The notes beneath the pieces were generated by a model that saw only the letters and a list, made by a program, of their open reading frames with translations, had not been told where the DNA came from and made no database searches. Below, one piece after another: positions 16,482-20,740 of a stretch of DNA of 20,740 bases (position 1 is its first letter; the number at the start of each line of letters is the position of its first letter). A program made the position numbers and the translations under genes. The stretch comes from Hypsibius dujardini (taxonomy: Eukaryota; Tardigrada; Eutardigrada; Parachela; Hypsibiidae), in the NCBI GenBank assembly GCA_001579985.1, contig LRSR01000825.1, forward strand, positions 1-20,740, written 5' to 3'.

Positions 16482-19347
16482 CTTGTCTGTCTGTCAATCA
16501 GTCAGTCTGTTTAGAATTTTTCTTAACGTACGGCAATGACGACCGGTCCAGTGGTTGGTCCAGGTGCAACAAGAAGTTCGGCGGACGGGTGCATCTTGCT
16601 CTCACGATGATAGGTGAAGGTAGTCCCCGCCACACGAATAGTTCGCTTGCCGGTTTCCACCTTGAATTCTCCGTTGAGAACGTACTCGCCGTTGACGCTG
16701 CGCATAGCAATGTAGTTCTCGGATGGGCGTCGTTCACGGATCTGGATGTTTGTGGAACCAGCCGGGATGACGAGGAATTCGGCATATGCTACAAGACAAG
16801 GTTAAATACATTTTAAACAACACAATTTCTCTGTATGTTCCTTGCAAACTCTTCAAGGGTCTCGTGCAACGTTTAAATGCAGTGCTGCGCTGTTAGTGCG
16901 TCAATGTCAAGATCGTAGAAGAAGTGCTAAATCCATCAAGATGAAGCTTCGGATAACTGTCACGATACTACATCGTTATTACATACAAATATATATGTAA
17001 TTGCTGTTAATAGATAAAAAAAGGTAATTGCAAAAGGTTGATGGTTGTTTTTGCAAATTCTAACGCAAACAAGACGTGGCTTCTTTTGTTGCAATGCCCA
17101 AATTACATTACAAAATAAAATATTATTTCGACGCTCATACAACTGTTAAGCTTTCAGGCAATCATAACAGCTTGTCAGACTAAATTTAACTCCCATCCTG
17201 AAATAAATTATTAATATGAATTAGTACAATATTGTGTACAATTAAATTCAAAATACTTTTTAGTGAAAAGTGGTGAAAACTTGATTATTCGTTAACTTAA
17301 TATAAATTAGTACATATTAATGGAAGCAAGTAGTTCTTTAGTAGTTCTGAATGTTTTTATGATAGAAAAATTGACAGATGGCGGAGGTGAAGTATAACGT
17401 ACATGATTCTGGGACATCAGTGTCGTCATAGAGTCCCTCCACAAATTTGCAGGTGGATCCATCGCCGCCGCAGACGCGACACTTGTCCTCCTGCTTGTGC
17501 GAGCCCAGGCGTCTGTCACACCCCATTGACTTTAAAATGTAAAACACGCCTTGAAAAATCAAGGACGATCAGAATCGTGAAACGATCAAAAGTCGTCGTC
17601 GTTTTATCGTGATGAAAGATTGGGACGGAAAATTTGAGCTGCGATACAATTAATCACTCTGCTTCGGTTTACGGAGAAGACTGACCACACATTTGCCGCG
17701 GATGCAGACGGAAGTGCCCTCGTCGTTGCAGTGGGTGCCGTCGATGACATGCGGGGCGAAGCTCACGTAGAAACTTCCGTTCTCAGGGCGGCACTGCAGT
17801 TCGCATTTGTTGCTGCCTGAAACGGGAAAACAAAAAAAAACGTACAGGATTTTTTTCTAAACTATTTAATCCATCTGCAGACGAATTGCTGCACATTAAA
17901 TAACTTTGTAGAATATTGGTCAGCAAAAATGGGATCAATTTTCTTCCACAAGCTGATGCGACAACGAAAAACACTTTCAAATGAATTTATCAGTTTGGAG
18001 GAATCTTCACAGCCTTCTCTCCCACATTTTTACTCACTATTCCAACTTCATGCTATTAAATACATTCGAACTTCCTAGATGACGATGATTTTCATTCGTC
18101 CAAGTCATACGATTTTAATTAGTTAATTCATTGGATGGAGCTAAAGTCAACGAATTCAGTTATCAAAATTACATATTGCAGTTGAAAGTAAATTTACACT
18201 ACTAATTTAAAAACTAAAATAAAATACAGTCCCAAGTAAAATAATAATTTTTTTTTGCCGGGTAATCGGACATGAGAGAAACAAGGACACCACCACGATG
18301 TGTATTTATTCGATTGTCATTATCATCATTAAACGAATATTTAAGGTTAAAATTCTGCTCTATAAGCAAGCACTGTTTCGAAATTTTGAAATGCTCTGAA
18401 AATGTCCAATTCCATGCCGTACCTTTTTTGTAGGGTGTCCACTTGTAAAGCTGGCCCTGATACGGCGTATCATCAAACATTCCACACTGTTCCGTGCGGA
18501 AATCCACAGTTTCCTCCGGGCACTCCTCTCCATTACAGGCGTAATACCTGCGTTGCGGTCCCGTGCAACCTCGTCCATTTTCACTACCGCAAAAACAAAG
18601 CCCGATAGATATATTTTCCTTCGTAAATTTGGGAAAATTCCGGGCAAACTAAGCACGTCACATTCTCATTAGAGACGAATGCATTTTAAGCGGGCTGATC
18701 TTTGTACCTGAGGCACGTTCGCTGTTCGTGGGCGACGCCGCCGTTGCACAACTTTGAACACTGACTGCGGGCTCCCCACTCGCTCCATGTGCCGGTGTCG
18801 AGGCCGACTGGGTCCAGGTAGAACGGCGCCGGTTCCTCGGAGCTTTTTAACCTTATACTCTATTAAACAAAATTAAATAAATTCTTAATTGACCAAACAA
18901 CTAACACACGTTTAATCACTAAAAACTTAAATGAGGAAAATGATAAGCAAAATATAGCCAGCTAATTTCTCGGCTCTAGTGTTTTTTATTTGGCAAAGAA
19001 ACTAAGTAAATTTTTTAGTCCTTAAAAACTAAAGTGGGAAAAAATAAAAATATACTAAAAACATTCAACGATGTAATTTGAACTAAAACTAGACTACAAG
19101 TTTTAGTTGCTGAAAGAGGCGAAATTAAATCTTCTCAGGAACTCATTTATGGTTTGTTAAAAAAACGAGTGTATTGACTAATGTTAGTTTTTGTCATCCC
19201 TGAGATTAGTCACAAACTCTAAACGAAAATGTGTAGAAAAGAGCTAACACAAATCGGGGCTCACGAATTTTCGGGGGCACTTACGCTGTGTGTGGAAGGG
19301 ATTTGACAGAGTAATCCGAATAAAATAGCGGGAAATAAAATATGCAT
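4266..19347 (-). CDS. Ppn: papilin (multi-domain extracellular-matrix glycoprotein), 29 coding exons, complete
   Basis: I joined 29 exons from 19347 down to 4266. All junctions are GT..AG and in frame, giving about 1895 residues. Domain order by approximate residues: signal peptide 1-21; TSP1-1 and ADAMTS Cys-rich region 22-211; spacer 212-330; TSP1-2 to TSP1-7 331-683; papilin cassettes with an N-glycan-rich array 684-963; Kunitz K1-K7 964-1419; antistasin-like 1420-1481; WAP 1482-1530; linker to 1556; Ig1-Ig3 1557-1831; PLAC 1832-1895. The ADAMTS-like N-terminus without a protease, the GCCxDGxTAAxGP cassettes, the Kunitz array and the C-terminal PLAC together define papilin rather than ADAMTS or ADAMTSL. 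Known family role: basement-membrane protein acting in cell migration and ADAMTS modulation. Introns above 300 nt not described elsewhere show nothing recognisable (4909-5230, 7866-8381, 9374-9805, 10626-11226, 13446-13801, 14429-14729, 15252-15792, 16789-17402, 17817-18422). A 5'UTR exon upstream is likely but not located. Confidence 0.93.
4636..4908 (-). CDS. Ppn: papilin exon 28: Ig domain 3
   Basis: One complete I-set-like Ig domain sits in a 1-1 phase exon. It has the first Cys in [13 protein letters not shown], the core Trp in VRWYL, and the DxGxYxC motif as A-D-A-G-V-Y-Q-C. The donor is CACAG|GTAAGG and the acceptor is TGTTTAG. Confidence 0.93.
5231..5392 (-). CDS. Ppn: papilin exon 27: Ig domain 2, C-terminal half
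   Basis: Encodes [18 protein letters not shown], then D-D-Q-N-V-Y-I-C and a closing strand. It joins exon 26 in phase 1 to complete the Ig fold. Confidence 0.92.
5393..6026 (-). other. papilin intron 26 (634 bp) with a fold-back element
   Basis: It splits Ig domain 2. It contains a 22-nt tandem duplication (about 5446-5489) and the fold-back element at 5516-5715. The rest is AT-rich, with nothing recognisable from 5716 to 6026. Confidence 0.7.
5516..5715. repeat. 200 bp fold-back (MITE-like) element, copy 2 of the family
   Basis: The two arms are inverted repeats over almost their full length. CACTAGCAGAAT (5545-5556) pairs perfectly with ATTCTGCTAGTG (5671-5682). The outer ends ATTCTT (5516) and AAGAAT also match. 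The inner stretch GGAGCTACGAGTCATT pairs with AATGACGCATAACTCC. A C11 run lies inside the right arm. The left arm resembles the arm of the element at 1362-1542. Confidence 0.75.
6027..6140 (-). CDS. Ppn: papilin exon 26: Ig domain 2, N-terminal half
   Basis: The 114-base exon (1-1 phase) follows the acceptor TTTTTTCAG. It encodes VVRIDGGDD, then [16 protein letters not shown] and the core Trp in VSWSK. The donor is AAAG|GTAACA. Confidence 0.92.
6215..6490 (-). CDS. Ppn: papilin exon 25: Ig domain 1
   Basis: A complete Ig domain in one 1-1 phase exon. It has [13 protein letters not shown] with the first Cys, VFWQH with the core Trp, an NHT sequon, and E-D-A-G-D-Y-I-C with the second Cys. The donor is GAAT|GTAAGC and the acceptor is TTGTTTCAG. 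Confidence 0.94.
6567..6718 (-). repeat. (CAGA)n array filling most of papilin intron 24
   Basis: Nearly uninterrupted CAGA units with some AGAGAC variants lie in a 243-base intron (6491-6733). On the transcribed strand it reads (TCTG)n and begins about 15 bases after the donor GTAAGT. Confidence 0.9.
6734..6811 (-). CDS. Ppn: papilin exon 24: Pro/charged linker
   Basis: A small 78-base exon, 1-1 phase, encodes [15 protein letters not shown], then [10 protein letters not shown]. It has no Cys and no fold signature. It bridges WAP and Ig1. Splice sites are TTTACAG and GGGC|GTAAGT. It could be skipped without a frame change. Confidence 0.85.
6885..7031 (-). CDS. Ppn: papilin exon 23: WAP four-disulfide core domain
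   Basis: Eight cysteines appear in WAP order: G-T-C-P, SCTRQC, NDC, KCC, GCG, SC ([19 protein letters not shown]). WAP domains are often protease inhibitors and are known in insect papilins. The exon is 1-1 phase, with acceptor TTTGGGGTAG and donor CTTG|GTACGT. Confidence 0.93.
7098..7283 (-). CDS. Ppn: papilin exon 22: antistasin-like Cys-rich module
   Basis: Encodes [18 protein letters not shown], then C-P-T-C-R-C, then [14 protein letters not shown] and a final G-T-C. The first part fits antistasin/hirustasin spacing (C..C...CpyGy...Cp.C.C). The second part has four further cysteines (PC, QC, VC, TC). The exon is 1-1 phase. The family assignment is by pattern only. Confidence 0.8.
7284..7700 (-). 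other. papilin intron 21 with a short inverted repeat
   Basis: The 417-base intron contains ATGAAATCTAA (7403-7413) and its exact reverse complement TTAGATTTCAT (7455-7465). I see no coding exon inside; a GT donor-like site near 7610 lacks a matching in-frame acceptor. Confidence 0.6.
7701..7865 (-). CDS. Ppn: papilin exon 21: Kunitz domain K7
   Basis: Six Kunitz cysteines: I-C-S-M, GAC, GKC, TGC, EQC, GFC, with PRYYYD and F-T-Y-T-G-C-G-G-N. The residue at the P1 position after the second Cys is Asp (A-C-D-E), so trypsin-type inhibition is not expected. Confidence 0.95.
8382..8633 (-). CDS. Ppn: papilin exon 20: Kunitz domain K6 and linker
   Basis: Encodes [20 protein letters not shown] and [13 protein letters not shown] with all six Cys. 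P1-P1' is Arg-Gly, the most canonical trypsin-inhibitor site of the seven. A Pro/Ser linker of about 35 residues follows. The exon is 1-1 phase. Confidence 0.95.
8690..8960. repeat. degenerate repeats of the type CGAAATGTCTGAATTC within papilin intron 19
   Basis: Irregular copies include GTGAAATGTCTCGATTC, GCGAAATGTCTGAATTG, CCGAATGTCTGCATTC and CAGTCTGAATTCC. The core CGAA(A/T)TGTCTG resembles the unit of the palindromic element at 796-1242 read in its right-arm orientation, but the spacing is irregular and the relation is unproven. The intron itself is 8634-8971. Confidence 0.45.
8972..9373 (-). CDS. Ppn: papilin exon 19: Kunitz domains K4 and K5
   Basis: Two Kunitz domains share one 402-base 1-1 phase exon. 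K4 is [12 protein letters not shown], then [14 protein letters not shown]1 is Lys. K5 is [12 protein letters not shown], then [14 protein letters not shown]1 is Glu. A Pro-rich linker ([15 protein letters not shown]) separates them. The frame is open throughout. Confidence 0.95.
9806..10003 (-). CDS. Ppn: papilin exon 18: Kunitz domain K3
   Basis: Encodes [20 protein letters not shown] and [13 protein letters not shown] with six Cys; P1 is Pro, not an inhibitory residue for trypsin-like proteases. A Gly-rich acidic linker ([13 protein letters not shown]) follows. The exon is 1-1 phase. Confidence 0.95.
10004..10396 (-). other. papilin intron 17, extreme AT-rich low complexity
   Basis: About 10020-10290 is almost only A and T, with recurring TTAT/ATTA and TATTATATTA motifs. 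No gene or ordered repeat unit is resolved in it. Confidence 0.6.
10397..10625 (-). CDS. Ppn: papilin exon 17: end of Kunitz K1 and Kunitz K2
   Basis: It begins in phase 0 with [11 protein letters not shown], the last two Cys of K1. K2 follows: [12 protein letters not shown], then [13 protein letters not shown] with six Cys and P1 Asp. The acceptor is CTTGCAG and the donor is GGCG|GTAGGT. Confidence 0.94.
11227..11348 (-). CDS. Ppn: papilin exon 16: Kunitz K1, N-terminal part
   Basis: Encodes [20 protein letters not shown] and [12 protein letters not shown], four of six Cys; P1 is Arg. The donor AAG|GTATGC is phase 0. This is the only Kunitz split by an intron and the only phase-0 break in the 3' half of the gene. 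Confidence 0.93.
11349..11953 (-). other. papilin intron 15 with opposed trinucleotide arrays
   Basis: The 605-base AT-rich intron holds an (AAT)n run at about 11428-11482 and a (TAT)n run at about 11549-11570, which are complementary to each other. No coding exon is seen. Confidence 0.7.
11428..11482. repeat. (TAA)n trinucleotide microsatellite
   Basis: About 18 uninterrupted TAA units lie in papilin intron 15. A shorter (TAT)n run at 11549-11570 is its reverse complement. Confidence 0.9.
11954..12340 (-). CDS. Ppn: papilin exon 15: papilin cassettes 2 and 3
   Basis: Starts with a glycan-rich acidic stretch with four N-x-T sequons, then Glu/Gly-rich [15 protein letters not shown]. Two cassettes of the papilin type follow: [16 protein letters not shown] and [16 protein letters not shown], each ending GP..xxC. 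The exon is 1-1 phase; the donor CAAA|GTATGT was chosen because it joins K1 in frame. Confidence 0.9.
12341..12992 (-). other. papilin intron 14 (652 bp) with a fold-back element
   Basis: It lies between the two cassette exons. It contains the inverted repeat at 12512-12653; the rest is AT-rich without a domain-bearing frame. Confidence 0.65.
12512..12653. repeat. 142 bp fold-back element with perfect 11 bp ends
   Basis: TGTAGAATTCC (12512-12522) and GGAATTCTACA (12643-12653) are exact reverse complements. Matching continues inward with TCAGCCGGTGCT against AGCCCCAGTTGA. A nested inverted repeat pairs TATTGCGCAATCAGCT with AGCTCATTGATTGCAAAATA. It differs from the other fold-backs here and has no coding capacity. 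Confidence 0.7.
12993..13445 (-). CDS. Ppn: papilin exon 14: cassette 1 and N-D-T glycosylation array
   Basis: The first papilin cassette is [20 protein letters not shown], closing G-S-G-C. It is followed by a basic link ([11 protein letters not shown]) and ten N-D-T sequons in about 50 residues, then N-G-T, N-A-T and N-S-T sites. The donor AACG|GTATTA at 12992 keeps the frame into exon 15. Without splicing there the frame would run to a stop at 12961. Confidence 0.88.
13070..13260 (-). repeat. coding minisatellite encoding S/G-N-(N)-D-T-L repeats
   Basis: Tandem units of 12-18 bases (AACGACACCTTGAGC type on the minus strand) vary by insertion of one Asn codon or S/G exchange, always in frame. 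They give ten N-D-T sequons plus flanking N-x-T sites. Confidence 0.88.
13802..13943 (-). CDS. Ppn: papilin exon 13: TSP1-7, core part
   Basis: Starts in phase 0 with [16 protein letters not shown] and ends [10 protein letters not shown]. Its leading Trp segment (QWFTGPFMA) is in exon 12. The donor AAGG|GTAAGT is phase 1, the start of the long phase-1 series. Confidence 0.92.
14237..14428 (-). CDS. Ppn: papilin exon 12: TSP1-6 core and start of TSP1-7
   Basis: Encodes [16 protein letters not shown] with the CxxSCG O-fucose motif, a long insert, then closing Cys in KSPC and LTC, and QWFTGPFMA leading to TSP1-7. The exon is 0-0 phase. Confidence 0.92.
14730..14837 (-). CDS. Ppn: papilin exon 11: TSP1-5 C-terminal part and start of TSP1-6
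   Basis: Encodes [25 protein letters not shown], then RWFATEWSK, the Trp segment of TSP1-6. The exon is 0-0 phase; splice sites are TTCGAATAG and AAG|GTAACT. Confidence 0.88.
14916..14978 (-). CDS. Ppn: papilin exon 10: TSP1-5 N-terminal core (63 bp)
   Basis: Encodes [15 protein letters not shown] and five more residues. The first two Cys are separated by two residues instead of the usual three (CSxxCG), a one-residue deletion. The exon is 0-0 phase with GAG|GTAAGC. Confidence 0.88.
15066..15251 (-). CDS. Ppn: papilin exon 9: TSP1-4 and start of TSP1-5
   Basis: Encodes [16 protein letters not shown], closing Cys in SAC, QPC and APC, then EWAVSDWTG as the Trp segment of TSP1-5. The exon is 0-0 phase; the donor GGC|GTACGT was chosen for frame. 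Confidence 0.92.
15793..16000 (-). CDS. Ppn: papilin exon 8: TSP1-3 and start of TSP1-4
   Basis: Encodes [20 protein letters not shown] with the CxxSCG motif, closing Cys in SMC, RAC and FKC, then EWSISDWSA. It begins with one base completing a Phe codon from exon 7 (phase 2) and ends in phase 0. Confidence 0.93.
16076..16335 (-). CDS. Ppn: papilin exon 7: end of ADAMTS spacer and TSP1-2
   Basis: Begins [18 protein letters not shown], typical of the end of the ADAMTS spacer. TSP1-2 follows: [20 protein letters not shown], with later Cys in TVTC, QLC, RQC and DAC. The donor CCTT|GTACGT is phase 2. Confidence 0.93.
16361..16512. repeat. (TCTG)n array filling most of papilin intron 6
   Basis: Imperfect TCTG/TGTC units, with GTGT at the left edge, lie in a 196-base intron (16336-16531). 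On the transcribed strand it reads (CAGA)n, the opposite orientation to the array in intron 24. Confidence 0.88.
16532..16788 (-). CDS. Ppn: papilin exon 6: ADAMTS spacer domain
   Basis: Cys-free beta-rich sequence typical of the ADAMTS/ADAMTSL spacer: [18 protein letters not shown], then [20 protein letters not shown], then [10 protein letters not shown] and TTGPVVIA. Splice sites are TTGTAG and GCC|GTACGT. Confidence 0.93.
17403..17529 (-). CDS. Ppn: papilin exon 5: ADAMTS Cys-rich region, second part
   Basis: Encodes [27 protein letters not shown]. This is the ADAMTS/ADAMTSL hallmark (GCD..LGS...D.C.VCGGD.S.C). It begins in phase 0 and ends PES plus one base (phase 1). Confidence 0.92.
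17686..17816 (-). CDS. Ppn: papilin exon 4: ADAMTS Cys-rich region, first part
   Basis: Encodes [19 protein letters not shown], then [19 protein letters not shown], matching the ADAMTS Cys-rich pattern (C.L.C......F......DGT.C.....vCi.GkC). The donor is GTG|GTCAGT, phase 0. Confidence 0.92.
18423..18583 (-). CDS. Ppn: papilin exon 3: end of TSP1-1 and link to Cys-rich region
   Basis: Encodes [20 protein letters not shown], then [12 protein letters not shown] and [10 protein letters not shown], as in the ADAMTS/papilin N-terminus (CN...CP....dFR..QC). It starts in phase 2 and ends in phase 1. Confidence 0.92.
18708..18859 (-). CDS. Ppn: papilin exon 2: mature N-terminus and TSP1-1
   Basis: Encodes a short N-terminal extension ([17 protein letters not shown]), then [24 protein letters not shown] fits a C-mannosylation site; the usual CG is CN here. 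The acceptor at 18860-18861 (AATAG) was chosen because it continues exon 1 in phase 0; nearby AGs are less suitable. Confidence 0.85.
19081..19108. repeat. perfect short hairpin in papilin intron 1
   Basis: AACTAAAACT (19081-19090) and AGTTTTAGTT (19099-19108) form an exact 10 bp inverted repeat with an 8-base loop in the 425-base intron 1 (18860-19284). Other ACTAAAA-type words recur in this intron. Confidence 0.7.
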
Positions 19348-19348
19348 C
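19285..19348 (-). CDS. Ppn: papilin exon 1 (coding): signal peptide
   Basis: ATG at 19347-19345 starts a 21-codon exon with a hydrophobic core [12 protein letters not shown] and a small-residue end (STHS), a clear secretion signal. The donor AGC|GTAAGT is phase 0. One base upstream of the ATG is a strong acceptor (TTTTCTTTTTGCAG|G), so the mRNA 5' end lies in another exon or is trans-spliced. Confidence 0.85.
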
Positions 19349-19767
19349 CTGCAAAAAGAAAATGAAAATCCGTTTTTCATCCGGTCGTTGAAGCGAATCA
19401 TTTTTGTTTCGCCGGTTTCTCCGGGTTTTCAAGGGCAAGAAACACGTAGACAATGAGACACGTTTTTCACCCAGGCATGCTTGGAAAAACGGTTCAAGCG
19501 TTCGTTCTGTCTTCCAACCAACTGGACACGCGTCGTTACAGCTAAATCTTTCAGAGCGTCTGTCTGTCTTACAACGCACACACAGTCACACACACACGCA
19601 TGCAGACACACCAACGCCAAATCATAATCAAATTAGCCAATCTTCCCTCGTCCCTCATTGCGCAAATCTATGCAATGGGCAATCAGCAGTGCTCTGGCGA
19701 ACCTCCATATCGGACCGGTAAATCTCGTGGCAAAATAAACAATTGCGAGATATGTGTGTTATAAATG

Positions 19768-19812
<45 letters not shown>

Positions 19813-20740
19813 GCAGACAGGCAGACAAACAGACAGACACAAACACACAAGAGTGTGAACTTACATAGAGGCGTCAGATAGCTGCATTGTGGCAAATTTG
19901 AGATGAAGATTGTAGGATTGATTATTCACAAAACAATGACATCAACTAAGGACCCGCAGGTCCTCCCAGTTTTGGGCTAGATTCCAAAAAGCGAATGAAT
20001 TAAGTCCGAGTAGTAGAAAAACGTATGATAGAGGTCCGTAAAGGTCACCGTAGAAAAAGGGTAAAATTCGACGGACGCTGCATGTTTTCGAAAGCGACGT
20101 TGCTTGAGGAAAAGATAAGCTCACTTCCGTTTTCTTGAAAAGTCGGATTGGCCTGTTTTCCCGAACTCTGATCTCGGATGGATTTTTAAGAATGAAAATA
20201 CTACCACACATACATACGATACACACACGTGGACGTACAGTGACAAGGAAATTTAGTGACCAGTTGTCTGGGGGCGGGGCTAAAGCCGTGAGACCTGGGT
20301 GTGGGGGATACACTTCCGGTCTGCTTTCTCGAGCTGCACCTCTGCTTTTCTCACGTCGTACTTTTTTCGCTTCCTTTAGTCATCTTGTTCACTTGTCCAT
20401 TGCAGCAAAACTGACGTAAATCTTCCACCGAAATCGTATGTTACTTGATTCTCAACCCTTTATGGTCTTCTCTAGGCATGTGCATTGTCTAGGCAATCGG
20501 GCGAAAAAATTCTGTGTTTTAGCTATATTAAAAAAAATTTTAAGATATTGTTTTGTATTTTACCACTACCAAATCTGTATTTTTATAATATTATTCAGAA
20601 ATTTAATGTAAAACAATGCTGTAATTTATCGGGACTGAACAGCCTCCTTGTCTGAGGAATTCGACAGAGCCTGGCAGGAATAAAGCAAACTGGAGTAAGA
20701 CTTATCTCCAGACCTGTTAATTGGTCGCCACAGGGATTTT
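19349..20740. other. 5' flank of papilin, no gene supported
   Basis: This stretch holds a CA-rich run (about 19575-19616), a (CAGA)n array (19767-19848), a G-rich GGGGGCGGGGC box near 20270-20280 and AT-rich DNA to the window end. Reading frames on both strands (for example 19942-20313 on minus) show no domain or composition signal. An undetected papilin 5'UTR exon and promoter are expected here or beyond. Confidence 0.5.
19767..19848. repeat. (CAGA)n tetranucleotide array upstream of papilin
   Basis: Tandem GACA units, uninterrupted for about 45 bases and then imperfect, lie 420 bases upstream of the papilin start codon. Confidence 0.88.

Noticed and set aside
13802-19347. Interpretation as an ADAMTS or ADAMTSL gene
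   Set aside because: There is no metalloprotease or disintegrin part. The same in-frame exon chain continues into papilin cassettes, Kunitz, WAP, Ig and PLAC domains.
20265-20300. GGGGGCGGGGCTAAAGCC as a third copy of the GGCGGA.CTACG fold-back family or a GC-box promoter
   Set aside because: Similarity covers only about 12 bases with no pairing arm nearby, and a single GC-box does not support a promoter.

Overview
This window is eukaryotic and looks like a compact metazoan genome. Two intron-rich genes with GT..AG introns, both encoding secreted proteins, run towards each other with only about 670 bp between their stop codons. The domain set of the larger gene (papilin, with Kunitz, WAP, Ig and PLAC modules) fits a bilaterian invertebrate. 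The mostly short introns and tight spacing suggest a protostome, perhaps an ecdysozoan, but I cannot name the species from sequence alone.

Left part (479-3597, + strand): a four-exon gene for a secreted protein of about 336 residues. It has a clear signal peptide, a Gly/Pro/Arg/His-rich N-terminal segment and a Cys-containing C-terminal domain that I can only tentatively compare with lipocalins. Its first intron (729-2522) holds two fold-back, MITE-like elements. Position 3598-4265 is the shared convergent 3' spacer, with a (CTGT)n array.

Main part (19347 down to 4266, - strand): a 29-exon papilin gene reconstructed splice site by splice site. Every junction keeps the frame, giving about 1895 residues plus stop. 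The order is signal peptide; TSP1-1; ADAMTS-type Cys-rich region; ADAMTS spacer; six more TSP1 repeats; three papilin cassettes around a very dense N-glycosylation array; seven Kunitz domains; an antistasin-like Cys-rich module; a WAP domain; three Ig domains; a PLAC domain followed by a polybasic tail. Papilins are extracellular-matrix and basement-membrane glycoproteins that influence ADAMTS proteases and cell migration.

Right flank (19349-20740): presumed 5' side of papilin. I find no supportable gene there, only microsatellites and AT-rich DNA.

The most notable unexplained structures are non-coding. They are a ~450 bp palindrome built of tandem ~15 bp units (796-1242), two related fold-back elements (1362-1542 and 5516-5715), a third unrelated fold-back (12512-12653), and five separate (CAGA)n/(TCTG)n arrays, two of which make up most of short papilin introns. 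In the protein, the N-D-T minisatellite, the mixed P1 residues of the Kunitz domains, a shortened TSP1 motif and the basic tail after PLAC merit attention.
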